Shown here: positions 38,299 through 46,775 of the stretch, in pieces | How the letters are laid out: the number at the start of each line of letters is the position of its first letter | Position numbering within the stretch: the stretch's first letter is position 1 | Origin: Streptomyces sp. CBMA152 | Lineage (GTDB): Bacteria; Actinomycetota; Actinomycetes; Streptomycetales; Streptomycetaceae | NCBI RefSeq assembly: GCF_014596475.1 | Contig: NZ_MECJ01000025.1 | Location: forward strand, 186,001-250,000 | Direction of reading: 5' to 3' | DNA: 64,000 nt | Notes under the pieces: model-generated | Databases searched by the model: none | What the model was told of the DNA's origin: nothing | What the model saw: the letters and a program-made list of their open reading frames with translations, nothing else | Translations under genes and position numbers: made by a program

Positions 38299-38424
38299 GG
38301 CGGCAGCTCCGCTTACTGGTGGGGGCAGGGTGTCGTCATGGACGAGCGTAGGCCCCGGCCGAGGTGTGATCCCTCGGGCCAATGGGCCGTCGCACTACGG
38401 TCCTTCGGCTCTGTTGCCGGGTCT

Positions 38425-38440
38425 CGTGAACCGTATCACA
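38425..38440. promoter_or_regulatory. CRP-like palindrome upstream of the atp operon
   Basis: CGTGA-N6-TCACA, a 9/10 match to the classical TGTGA-N6-TCACA CRP box when read leftward, lies about 127 bp upstream of the atpI start. It fits the general GTG...CAC shape of Streptomyces Crp sites but not the full reported consensus. Confidence 0.35.
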
Positions 38441-38497
38441 AACTATTTGATGAGGTCTTTACCATGGTGATGTGCTGCCCGTCACACATGAGAGTGA

Positions 38498-38511
38498 ACA
38501 TGCGCGCATGT
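38498..38511. promoter_or_regulatory. 14-bp perfect palindrome between atpI and the WecA-like gene
   Basis: ACATGCGCGCATGT is perfectly symmetric and lies about 200 bp upstream of atpI and 50 bp downstream of the WecA-like gene. It is a possible operator; no regulator is known. Confidence 0.3.
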
Positions 38512-38561
38512 GCAAAACGGGCGGCGACTTGTCTGGTATTGGGACCCGGTGCGGCAATTCG

Positions 38562-39896
38562 TCAGCGTGACGCACTCGTCTTCCGTCGGTCGGGGAAGCG
38601 CGAACGGGGGCCGACGGCGGTCGCTCCGTTGACGCCGGAGACACCCGCGCCGACCGGCGTGCGCTCCTCTTCCGTCCCGTCCCACTCCTGCGCACCACCG
38701 GCCCCGGCCGAGGCGGCGGCGAGCCGCGTACGGCGCCGGTAGCGCGGCGGGACGAACGCCTCCGCCCAACGCGGCGCGCGCGGCGTGAAGCGCGGCAGCA
38801 GGAGCAGCACCAGACCCACCGCGCTCAGCGCGACGATCAGGAACACGATCCACATCGACGCCGAGTGCACCGAGTACGCCACCGCGCCGAAGGACAGCAG
38901 CGCCGACCAGAAGTACATGATCAGCACGGCCCGGCTGTGCGAGTGGCCGATCTCCAGCAGGCGGTGGTGCAGATGCCCGCGGTCGGCCGCGAACGGCGAC
39001 TGGCCCTTCCACGTGCGGCGCACGATCGCGAGCACCAGGTCGGTCATCGGCAGCGCGATGATCGTCAGCGGCAGCAGCAGCGGGATGAAGACCGGCAGCA
39101 TCGCGTGGGTGGCCGCGCGCTCGCCGCCGACGAACAGGTTCATCGAGTCCGGGTCGACCTGCCCGGTGATCGAGATCGCGCCCGCCGCGAGCACCAGGCC
39201 GATCAGCATCGAGCCGGAGTCGCCCATGAAGATCCGCGCGGGGTGCATGTTGTGCGGCAGGAAGCCCAGGCACATGCCCATCAGGATGGCCGCGAAGAGG
39301 GTGGCCGGGGCCGCGGCCTCGATGCCGTATCCGAACCAGATCCGGTACGCGTAGATGAAGAACGCCGCCGAGGCGATGCAGACCGTGCCGGCGGCGAGGC
39401 CGTCGAGGCCGTCCACGAAGTTCACCGCGTTGATGGTGATGACCACCAGGGCGACCGTGAGCAGGGTCGACTGCCAGGAGGTCAGCGAGACCGTGCCGAT
39501 GCCGGGAATGGGCAGCCACAGGATCGTCAGACCCTGCACGACCATCACACCCGCCGCGATCATCTGGCCGCCGAGCTTGATCAGCGCGTCGATCTCGAAC
39601 TTGTCGTCGAGGACGCCGATGATCCAGATCAGGGCGGCGCCGGAGAGCAGCGCGCGCGGCTCGTTGGACCGCTCGAAGACGCCGTTGAGGCTGTCGAGGT
39701 GGTCGGCGACGAGCAGACCCGCGCACAGGCCGCCGAACATGGCGATACCGCCGAGCCGCGGCGTCGGCTCCCGGTGCACGTCGCGGGCACGGATCTCCGG
39801 CATCGCACCGGTCGCGATGGCGAACTTCCGCACCGGCCCGGTCAGCAGGTAGGTCACCGCGGCCGTGACGCACAACGTCAGCAGGTATTCACGCAC
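38562..39896 (-). CDS. WecA/TagO-like polyprenyl-phosphate sugar-1-phosphate transferase
   Basis: A 444-residue integral membrane enzyme that loads a GlcNAc-1-phosphate-like unit on undecaprenyl phosphate, starting wall teichoic acid or other glycopolymer synthesis. About ten membrane helices. Catalytic motifs: GVLDDKFEID (Mg-binding Asp pair), NAVNFVDGLDGLAAG, and MHPARIFMGDSGSM. I chose GTG 39894-39896 (VREYLLTLCV), the usual start; an ATG 13 codons earlier is possible. A variable C-terminal tail of about 70 residues is cytosolic and basic. It lies between the atp operon and the glyA-like gene, read the same way. Confidence 0.9.
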   Translation of the reverse strand: MREYLLTLCVTAAVTYLLTGPVRKFAIATGAMPEIRARDVHREPTPRLGGIAMFGGLCAGLLVADHLDSLNGVFERSNEPRALLSGAALIWIIGVLDDKFEIDALIKLGGQMIAAGVMVVQGLTILWLPIPGIGTVSLTSWQSTLLTVALVVITINAVNFVDGLDGLAAGTVCIASAAFFIYAYRIWFGYGIEAAAPATLFAAILMGMCLGFLPHNMHPARIFMGDSGSMLIGLVLAAGAISITGQVDPDSMNLFVGGERAATHAMLPVFIPLLLPLTIIALPMTDLVLAIVRRTWKGQSPFAADRGHLHHRLLEIGHSHSRAVLIMYFWSALLSFGAVAYSVHSASMWIVFLIVALSAVGLVLLLLPRFTPRAPRWAEAFVPPRYRRRTRLAAASAGAGGAQEWDGTEEERTPVGAGVSGVNGATAVGPRSRFPDRRKTSASR

Positions 39897-40001
39897 GGGC
39901 TGCCCCAGAGGTATCGCTGGCCATCTCAGCCCCACACACTAGCTTCGCGACCACATGGTTGAGGACATGCGGGTACACGAGATGGTTGCAGTCAACCCCG
40001 T

Positions 40002-41276
40002 CTAGTGCGCGTAAGGAGGGAACCTTTCGGCCAGTTCGCGCACTTCGGCACGGATGTCGGGGTCCTCTCCCAGCGCCGCCGAGAACAGCACCGCGATCCT
40101 CGCCATCTCCGCCTCGCCCATCCCCTGGGTGGTCACGGCGGCCGTGCCGAGCCGGATGCCGCGGGCGTCGTCGTACGGCAGGGCGCAGGTGTCAAGCACG
40201 ATCCCGGTGCCCGCGAGCCGGCCCCGGGCGCTGCGGCCGTCGGTGCCCAGCGGTGCCGGGTCGGCCAGGATCAGATGGGTGTCGGTGCCGCCGGTGACCA
40301 GCGAGAACCCCTCGGCGGCGAGCCCGGCCGCGAGCACGCGCGCGTTGGCGACCACCTGATGGGCGTACCCGCTGAACGCGGGCGTCGCCGCCTCGCCGAA
40401 CGCGACCGCCTTCGCCGCGATGGTGTGCATCTGGGCGCCGCCCTGGGTGAACGGGAAGACCGCCCGGTCGATACGGGCCGCCAGCTGCTCGCCGCACAGC
40501 AGCATCCCGCCGCGCGGGCCGCGCAGCACCTTGTGGGTGGTCGCGCAGACGACGTCCGCGTACGGGACGGGGTTGGGCGCCGCTCCCCCGGCCACTAGAC
40601 CCATGGGGTGCGCGGCGTCCGCGATCAGATACGCCCCCACCGCGTCGGCGACCTCGCGGAAGGCCGCGTAGTCGATGTGGCGCGGGTAGCAGATCGAGCC
40701 GCAGACGATCGCTTTGGGGCGGTGGCGCTCGGCCAGTTCGGCGACCTCGGCGTAGTCGATGATCCCGGTCTCCGGGTCGACGCCGTAGCCCACGAAGTCG
40801 AACCACCGCCCGGAGAAGTTGGCGGGCGAGCCGTGCGTGAGGTGTCCGCCGTACGGGAGCCCCATCGCGAGGACGGTGTCGCCCGGCCGCAGGAGCGCCG
40901 CGTAGGCCGCGAGCACGGCCGAACTGCCGCTGTGCGGCTGGACGTTGGCGTGCTCGGCCCCGAAGAGCGCCTTGGCCCGGTCCACCGCGATCCGCTCGGC
41001 CACGTCGACGACCTCGCAGCCGCCGTGGTGGCGCGCGCCCGGGTAGCCCTCGGCGTACTTGTTGCTGAGCCGGGAGCCGAGCGCCGCGAGGACGGCGGGC
41101 GAGGTGAAGTTCTCGGCGGCGATGAGCTGGAGGGACGCGCCCTGGCGGGCCTCCTCGGCGAGCAGCACCTCGGCGATCTCGGGGTCCTGGCGCCGCAGAG
41201 CGTCGAGCGCCCCCTCGGGGGCCTTGTCGGGGGCTTTCCCGCGGGCGGCGGATACGGCTGCGGTGGTGACCGTCAT
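40002..41276 (-). CDS. Serine hydroxymethyltransferase family protein (GlyA-like)
   Basis: A 424-residue PLP enzyme that resembles serine hydroxymethyltransferase. The N-terminal LQLIAAENFTSPAVLAALGSRLSNKYAEGYPGARHHGG is highly conserved, PHSGSSAV follows, and the PLP Lys lies in CATTHKVLRGPRGG. The ATG at 41274-41276 has GGAG at six bases. The family normally reads T(T)THKTLRGPRGG; Val replaces Thr after the Lys, a common variant in such second copies. Position next to the WecA-like and phosphatase genes is a conserved Streptomyces block. Whether it serves glycine/C1 supply or a special pathway is open. Confidence 0.9.
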   Translation of the reverse strand: MTVTTAAVSAARGKAPDKAPEGALDALRRQDPEIAEVLLAEEARQGASLQLIAAENFTSPAVLAALGSRLSNKYAEGYPGARHHGGCEVVDVAERIAVDRAKALFGAEHANVQPHSGSSAVLAAYAALLRPGDTVLAMGLPYGGHLTHGSPANFSGRWFDFVGYGVDPETGIIDYAEVAELAERHRPKAIVCGSICYPRHIDYAAFREVADAVGAYLIADAAHPMGLVAGGAAPNPVPYADVVCATTHKVLRGPRGGMLLCGEQLAARIDRAVFPFTQGGAQMHTIAAKAVAFGEAATPAFSGYAHQVVANARVLAAGLAAEGFSLVTGGTDTHLILADPAPLGTDGRSARGRLAGTGIVLDTCALPYDDARGIRLGTAAVTTQGMGEAEMARIAVLFSAALGEDPDIRAEVRELAERFPPYAH

Positions 41277-41546
41277 CGGGGTCTCCGGGCCTGGCAGGGG
41301 GCGTGGGGGCGTCAGATCCAATGTAGGCCGCCGCGTGCGCCCGCGCCCGGCGGATTCACGTCACCCCTGCGCGCGCCGGGCGCGGGCGATGCCCCGCACA
41401 ACCCGCCTGGCGCCGCCTGCGGGCCTTTCGGTACGCGACCGGTACGCCGGGGCCGGCACGGGGCCGATAGCCCGTCAGAGCGGCGCAGGGCCCGCGCCCG
41501 CGACAGTGCGGCGCGGGGACGCCCGTAAACAGCGCGTGGACGCCCG

Positions 41547-42197
41547 TCAGTGCGGCGCCGGCACACCCGTGAGCGCCGTGACCACCGGCTCAAGGGCCGT
41601 GTTGATCTCGTCGCCGATCGAGCGGAAGAACGTGATCGGGGCGCCGTACGGGTCGTTGACCTCGTCCGCCTCGGCGCTGGGGGCCAGCAGCCAGCCGCGC
41701 AGGGCGGCGGCCGCGCGCACCAGGGCGCGGGCGCGCTCGACCATGCCGTCCTGGTCCGGGTCGGGCAGCGTCGCCGGGTCTATGGCGCGCACCAGGCGGG
41801 TGAACTCCTTGAGCGTGAAGGTGCGCAGCCCCGCCGAGTGGCCCATCGAGATGACCTGGGCGCGGTGGTCCCGGGTGGCGGTGAGGACCAGGTCCGCGGT
41901 GATGACGTGCTCGTCGAGCAGCTCGCGTCCGGTGAAGCCGGAGGCGTCCGCGCCGAAGTCGGCGAGGACCGCCGCCGCGTTGGCCTCCATCGGGGCGCCC
42001 TCGTGGCCCCAGGTGCCCGCGGACTCCACGATCAGACCCCCGGTGTACGGGTCGCCGAGGCGGTCGCACAGGGCATGCCGCGTCAGCCGCTCGGTGATGG
42101 GCGAGCGGCACACGTTGCCGGTGCTGACGTGGAGGATGCGGAAGGTGGTGCCGGTGATCCCGGTGCCTATGCCACGCCCCGTCTCAGGGGCTGTCAA
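41547..42197 (-). CDS. Low-molecular-weight phosphotyrosine phosphatase homologue with Ser in place of nucleophile Cys
   Basis: A 216-residue protein with the LMW-PTP fold signature. The P-loop reads HVSTGNVCRSP: family members have Cys-x4-Cys-Arg-Ser, but here the first Cys, the nucleophile, is Ser25 (codon AGC), while Cys30 and Arg31 remain. The general-acid motif DPY is present at 182-184. So the scaffold and phosphate-binding loop look intact but the usual phosphocysteine chemistry should not work. Its start overlaps the sua5-like gene stop (four bases). It may bind phosphoproteins without hydrolysing them (inference). Confidence 0.85.
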   Translation of the reverse strand: MTAPETGRGIGTGITGTTFRILHVSTGNVCRSPITERLTRHALCDRLGDPYTGGLIVESAGTWGHEGAPMEANAAAVLADFGADASGFTGRELLDEHVITADLVLTATRDHRAQVISMGHSAGLRTFTLKEFTRLVRAIDPATLPDPDQDGMVERARALVRAAAALRGWLLAPSAEADEVNDPYGAPITFFRSIGDEINTALEPVVTALTGVPAPH

Positions 42198-42841
42198 TTC
42201 GCCACCTCAAGGTCGGGTACCACCTTGCGCAGCTCGTCGGCGTCGAGCGCGCCCGCGCGCAGCAGTACCGGGACCTTGCCCGTGACGTCCACGATCGACG
42301 ACGGGACGATGCCCGGGGTCGGGCCGCCGTCCAGGTAGACCGAGACGGAGTCGCCCAGCATCTCCTGCGCGGCGTCGCAGTCCTCGGGCGAGGGGTGCCC
42401 GGTGAGGTTGGCTGAGGACACGGCCATCGGGCCGACCTCGGTCAGCAGCTCGATGGCGACCGGGTGCAGCGGCATCCGGATCGCGACCGTGCCCCGGGTG
42501 TCGCCGAGGTCCCACTGCAGCGACGGCTGGTGGCGGGCGACCAGGGTGAGGGCACCCGGCCAGAACGCGTCCACGAGCTCCCACGCCTGCTCGGAGAAGT
42601 CCGTGACCAGGCCGTGCAGCGTGTTCGGGGACCCGATGAGCACAGGGGTGGGCATGTTGCGGCCGCGCCCCTTGGCGTCCAGCAGGCCGGCGACGGCCTC
42701 GGAGCTGAACGCGTCGGCGCCGATGCCGTACACGGTGTCCGTCGGGAGGACGACGAGTTCGCCGCGGCGCACTGCGGAGGCGGCCTCGCGCAGACCGGTC
42801 GTGCGGTCGGTCGCGTCGTTGCAGTCGTATCGCCGAGCCAT
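42194..42841 (-). CDS. L-threonylcarbamoyladenylate synthase (Sua5/YwlC/TsaC type)
   Basis: A 215-residue YrdC-domain enzyme that makes threonylcarbamoyl-AMP for the t6A37 modification of ANN-decoding tRNAs. Signatures: LVVLPTDTVYGIGADA near the start, KGRGRNMPTPVLIG, FWPGALTLV, and AVSSANLTGHPSPED. It lacks the extra C-terminal Sua5 domain, so it is the short TsaC form. It lies in a translation-linked block with prmC and prfA and is coupled to the phosphatase homologue. Confidence 0.93.
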   Translation of the reverse strand: MARRYDCNDATDRTTGLREAASAVRRGELVVLPTDTVYGIGADAFSSEAVAGLLDAKGRGRNMPTPVLIGSPNTLHGLVTDFSEQAWELVDAFWPGALTLVARHQPSLQWDLGDTRGTVAIRMPLHPVAIELLTEVGPMAVSSANLTGHPSPEDCDAAQEMLGDSVSVYLDGGPTPGIVPSSIVDVTGKVPVLLRAGALDADELRKVVPDLEVAN

Positions 42842-42897
42842 TTAACGGGCCTCCTCGTACACGTACGCGGTCTTGAAGCAGGTAAGGGTCAGGATGG

Positions 42898-43737
42898 TCA
42901 CGGCAGGGCCTTGCGGGCCGTGGCGAAGCGCGGGCGGTTGTTCAGGTCGGGGTGGTCGGCCGCGTCCGCCCAGCCGGCCTCCTCGTTGAAGATCCACGGA
43001 ACCTGGCCGCCCTGGGTGTCGGCGTGCTCGATGACGACGAGCCCGCCGGGCCGCAGGAGACGGTGCGCGGTGCGCTCGATGCCGCGGATGGTGTCGAGGC
43101 CGTCCTCGCCGGAGAAGAGGGCGAGTTCGGGATCGTGGTCCCGGGCCTCGGGGGCGACGTACTCCCACTCGGTGAGCGGGATGTACGGCGGGTTGGAGAT
43201 GACCAGGTCGACCTGGCCGTCGAGCTCGGGCAGCGCGGTCAACGCGTCGCCCTGGTGCAGCACGACGCGCGAGCCCTCGACGTTCTTGCGGGTCCAGTTG
43301 AGCGCGTCCTCGGACAGTTCCACGGCGTGCACCCGCGAGCGGGGCACCTCCTGGGCCATGGCGAGCGCGATCGCGCCGGAGCCGGTGCACAGGTCGACGA
43401 TGAGCGGCTCGACCACGTCCATGGCGCGCACGGCGTCTATGGCCCAGCCGACGACCGACTCGGTCTCGGGACGGGGCACGAAGACGCCGGGGCCGACCTG
43501 GAGTTCCAGATAGCGGAAGAACGCGCGGCCGGTGATGTGCTGGAGCGGCTCGCGCGCCTCGCGCCGGGCGACCGCCTCCCAGTAACGGGCGTCGAAGTCG
43601 GCGTCCTTGACGAGGTGCAGCTCGCCCCGCTTCACCCCGTGGATGTGCGCGGCGAGCTCTTCCGCGTCGAACCGCGGTGAGGGCACGCCGGCGTCGGCCA
43701 GCCGCTGGGTGGCCTGCGCCACCTCCGCGAGCAGCAC
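42898..43737 (-). CDS. prmC: Peptide chain release factor N5-glutamine methyltransferase PrmC (HemK)
   Basis: A 279-residue AdoMet enzyme that methylates the Gln of the GGQ motif in release factors; its substrate RF1 is encoded just upstream. The AdoMet loop is VDLCTGSGAIALAMA, and the catalytic NPPYIP motif is present. N-terminal helical bundle: LLAEVAQATQRLADAGVPSPR. I chose the GTG at 43735-43737 from family alignment; the frame remains open to an ATG at 43816-43818, where the extra residues look like hairpin-derived sequence. Confidence 0.92.
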   Translation of the reverse strand: MLLAEVAQATQRLADAGVPSPRFDAEELAAHIHGVKRGELHLVKDADFDARYWEAVARREAREPLQHITGRAFFRYLELQVGPGVFVPRPETESVVGWAIDAVRAMDVVEPLIVDLCTGSGAIALAMAQEVPRSRVHAVELSEDALNWTRKNVEGSRVVLHQGDALTALPELDGQVDLVISNPPYIPLTEWEYVAPEARDHDPELALFSGEDGLDTIRGIERTAHRLLRPGGLVVIEHADTQGGQVPWIFNEEAGWADAADHPDLNNRPRFATARKALP

Positions 43738-43852
43738 ACTGCGGGGGCCTGGGGTTCGCCCCCCAGAATGTTGCGGCACGCTGGTCCTCCGGGCTGCAAT
43801 GGGCCTCCCCTTGCTCAACGAGCCCGGGGAAGTACGGGGTGTCTTACGGGTG

Positions 43853-44932
43853 TCAGCTCGCCGCGGCGAGCTTGGCGGCGGAGTCGGCGTCGACGCACGC
43901 CTGGATCATCGCGTCCAGATCGCCGTCGAGCACCTGGTCCAAGTTGTACGCCTTGAAGCCCACGCGGTGGTCCGAGATGCGGTTCTCGGGGAAGTTGTAC
44001 GTGCGGATCTTCTCGGAGCGGTCCACGGTACGCACCTGGCTGCGCCGGGCGTCGGCGGCCTCCGCCTCGGCCTTCTCCTGGGCGGCGGCGAGCAGCCGGG
44101 AGCGCAGGATGCGCATGGCCTGCTCCTTGTTCTGGAGCTGGCTCTTCTCGTTCTGGCAGGAGGCGACCACACCGGTCGGGACGTGCGTGATGCGCACGGC
44201 CGAGTCGGTCGTGTTGACGGACTGGCCGCCGGGGCCCGACGAGCGGTAGACGTCGATGCGCAGATCGTTCATGTTGATCTCGACCTCGACCTCCTCGGCC
44301 TCGGGCGTGACCAGCACACCGGCGGCGGAGGTGTGGATGCGGCCCTGCGACTCGGTGGCGGGCACGCGCTGCACGCGGTGCACCCCGCCCTCGTACTTCA
44401 GCCGCGCCCAGACGCCCTGGCCGGGCTCGGTGGCGCCGTTGCCGCCCTTGGTCTTCACGGAGACCTGGACGTCCTTGTAGCCGCCCAGCTCGGACTCGGT
44501 GGCGTCGATGATCTCGGTCTTCCAGCCGATCCGCTCGGCGTACCGCAGATACATGCGCAGCAGGTCGCCGGCGAACAGGGCCGACTCGTCGCCGCCCGCG
44601 CCCGCCTTGATCTCCAGGAGCACGTCCTTGTCGTCGCTGGGGTCGCGCGGGACCAGGAGAAGGCGCAGCTTCTCGGTCAGCTCGTCGCGCTGCTTGTCCA
44701 GCTCCTTGACCTCGGCCGCGAAGTCGGGGTCGTCGGCCGCGAACTCCTTGGCCGTCTCGATGTCCTCGCCGGTCTGCTTCCAGGAGCGGTACGTGGCGAC
44801 GATCGGCGTCAGCTCGGCGTAGCGCTTGTTGAGCTTGCGCGCGTTCGCCTGGTCCGCGTGGACCGACGGGTCGGCGAGCTTCTTCTCCAGATCGGCGTGC
44901 TCGCCGATCAGTTCCTCGACCGCCTCGAACAT
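43853..44932 (-). CDS. prfA: Peptide chain release factor 1
   Basis: A 359-residue class I release factor that reads UAA and UAG. The anticodon-like PAT tripeptide is at 191-193 and the hydrolysis motif GGQ at 235-237 (SSGPGGQSVNTTDSAVRITH), both at their normal spacing. The PAT motif separates it from RF2, which has SPF. It follows rpmE with a hairpin between and precedes prmC. Confidence 0.97.
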   Translation of the reverse strand: MFEAVEELIGEHADLEKKLADPSVHADQANARKLNKRYAELTPIVATYRSWKQTGEDIETAKEFAADDPDFAAEVKELDKQRDELTEKLRLLLVPRDPSDDKDVLLEIKAGAGGDESALFAGDLLRMYLRYAERIGWKTEIIDATESELGGYKDVQVSVKTKGGNGATEPGQGVWARLKYEGGVHRVQRVPATESQGRIHTSAAGVLVTPEAEEVEVEINMNDLRIDVYRSSGPGGQSVNTTDSAVRITHVPTGVVASCQNEKSQLQNKEQAMRILRSRLLAAAQEKAEAEAADARRSQVRTVDRSEKIRTYNFPENRISDHRVGFKAYNLDQVLDGDLDAMIQACVDADSAAKLAAAS

Positions 44933-44979
44933 CGGGGGCTCCTGGTTCAGTGAAAAATGTGGCTGCGACAGACGGCAAA

Positions 44980-45025
44980 GCGCCGGTCCCGGCCACCCCG
45001 CGCGGGGGCAGCCGAAGACCGGCGC
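44980..45025 (-). terminator. Hairpin between rpmE and prfA
   Basis: A nine-base stem (44980-44988 and 45017-45025) with an inner CCCC/GGGG pairing in the 102-bp gap. It is a terminator or attenuator that would let rpmE be made in excess of prfA. Confidence 0.6.
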
Positions 45026-45034
45026 AGTGGCTCG

Positions 45035-45256
45035 CTACTTGGCGGAGCCGGCAGCCTTGCCGAAGCGGGCCTCGAAGCGGGCCACACGGCCACCGGTGTC
45101 GAGGATCTTCTGCTTGCCCGTGTAGAACGGGTGGCACTCGGAGCAGACCTCGGCACGGATGGTGCCCTCGGCGAGGGTGCTACGGGTGGTGAACGACGCG
45201 CCACAGGTGCAGCTGACCTGCGTCTCGACGTACTCGGGGTGGATGTCGCGCTTCAA
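45035..45256 (-). CDS. rpmE: 50S ribosomal protein L31, zinc-binding form
   Basis: A 73-residue L31 with four Cys (16, 18, 38, 41) in CTC and CSECHPFYTGKQK, so it is the C+ zinc-binding form rather than the zinc-free paralogue. The C-terminal basic tail GRVARFEARFGKAAG is typical. It precedes prfA and lies 161 bp from the LCP gene. Confidence 0.97.
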   Translation of the reverse strand: MKRDIHPEYVETQVSCTCGASFTTRSTLAEGTIRAEVCSECHPFYTGKQKILDTGGRVARFEARFGKAAGSAK

Positions 45257-45417
45257 GGGTGTCTCCTAGTTCATGGAGGGCTCCGGGTCGTCCGCGCGGG
45301 GATGCGCGCACGTGAACCGGGGCCGACGTACCAGTCTGCCAGGACTGGCCGTATCTCCCAAAACGGGGGTCGGCCCCGTTCTATTCCACGGCGGCCTCAC
45401 TACGGCGAAACCGCAGG

Positions 45418-46530
45418 TCAGCCCGTTTTGACCACAGTTCCGGCGTCACCCTTGTCACCCGCGGAGTCCTTCGTCGCGGAGGCCGGGATCGGCAGGTCCT
45501 TGCGCAGCGCGTCCCAGACCTGCTCGGACTGGGCCTGCTGGGGCAGGACGCGGTTGGGGTCGGCCGGGTCGTACATGACCGGCAGCGTGACCATCTTGAC
45601 GTTCTCGGAGCCGAGGCCCTTGAGGCCGTTGCCGAAGCCGATCAGCGCGTTGATGGAGCTGAGGTCGGAGTCGGTGGTGATGGCCTTGGTGGCGGCGTTG
45701 GCGAGCCCGTAGAGCTTGGTGGGGCTGTGGAAGACGCCGACGCCCTTGACCCGCTCGATCAGCGCCTTGACGAACGCCTGCTGGAGCTGGATGCGGCCGA
45801 GGTCGGAGCCGTCGCCGACGCCGTGCCGGGTGCGGACCAGGCCGAGCGCCTGCTCGCCGTTGAGGTTGTGCTTGCCGGCCGGCAGATCGAGGTGGCTCTT
45901 GCTGTCCTTGATCGGCTTCGCGGTGGTGACGGGGACCCCGCCGAGCTCGTCGATGAGCTTCTTGAAGCCGGTGAAGTCGACCTCGATGTAGTGGTCCATG
46001 CGGATGCCGGACATCTGCTCGACCGTCTTGACCGCGCAGGCGGGCCCGCCGACCTCGTACGCCGTATTGAACATCTGGCGCTTGCCGCCGGGATCGGTCT
46101 TGCCGTCCGGGGTGGTGCAGGAGGGCCGGGTGACCAGGGTGTCGCGCGGGACCGAGACGACGCTGGCCGTCTTGTGACCCGGGTACACGTGCACGATCAT
46201 CGCGGTGTCGGAGCGGGCTCCCCCGTCGTCCTGCCCGTACTCCTTGTTGGCCCCCGCCCGGGAGTCGGAGCCGAGGACCAGGATGTCCATGGATCCGTTG
46301 TCGACGTCCTGCGGGCGGTCGGTGCCGAGCTGGGCGTTGATGTCGACGCCCTTGATGTTGCCGTTCAGCTTGAAGTAGACGTAGCCGAGGCCGACGCCGC
46401 CCACCATCACGACGCCCGCCGCGGACCATGCCGCGATCTTCAGCGCACGGCGGCGCGGGGGGCGCTTGTGGCGCCTGCCGCGGCCACCGCCGGATATGTG
46501 GGCGCTGCCGCTCTCACTCTGGTCGGCCAT
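45418..46530 (-). CDS. LytR-CpsA-Psr (LCP) family protein
   Basis: A 370-residue membrane-anchored enzyme that attaches teichoic acid or other glycopolymers to peptidoglycan. A basic cytosolic head (GRRHKRPPRRRALKIA) precedes one membrane helix (AAGVVMVGGVGLGYVYF). The LCP domain has NILVLGSDSR-like MDILVLGSDSRAG, TAMIVHVYPG, and VSVPRDTLV, with the conserved Asp/Arg residues that bind the polyprenyl pyrophosphate. The WecA-like enzyme 8 kb away could supply its lipid-linked substrate (inference). Confidence 0.92.
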   Translation of the reverse strand: MADQSESGSAHISGGGRGRRHKRPPRRRALKIAAWSAAGVVMVGGVGLGYVYFKLNGNIKGVDINAQLGTDRPQDVDNGSMDILVLGSDSRAGANKEYGQDDGGARSDTAMIVHVYPGHKTASVVSVPRDTLVTRPSCTTPDGKTDPGGKRQMFNTAYEVGGPACAVKTVEQMSGIRMDHYIEVDFTGFKKLIDELGGVPVTTAKPIKDSKSHLDLPAGKHNLNGEQALGLVRTRHGVGDGSDLGRIQLQQAFVKALIERVKGVGVFHSPTKLYGLANAATKAITTDSDLSSINALIGFGNGLKGLGSENVKMVTLPVMYDPADPNRVLPQQAQSEQVWDALRKDLPIPASATKDSAGDKGDAGTVVKTG

Positions 46531-46717
46531 GTTCTCCTCAGTCCTCGCAGCTCCTGGTACCCCCCGCCCTGTCGGTCAGGCACGGTTTGTCGACACTTGT
46601 CAGACGGAGAAGCACCAAGAAGGGTTGCACAGGGTTCTAAGAAGGCCCTAAGAGCGACCGGAGCGTGTGGTGAAGCTCTCGCACTGCCTCATGAGCCCAT
46701 GATGGTCCCGTCACGCG

Positions 46718-46755
46718 CGAAACGCCCCCCTCACCGAGGTGAGGGGGGCGTTTCG
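46718..46755. terminator. Strong bidirectional terminator between rho and the LCP gene
   Basis: A perfect 17-bp stem (46718-46734 and 46739-46755) with a four-base loop, carrying CGAAACG at one side and TTTCG at the other. It is among the strongest hairpins of the window and closes the rho transcript. Confidence 0.85.
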
Positions 46756-46775
46756 ACGAAGCCGGGGCAACCGGA

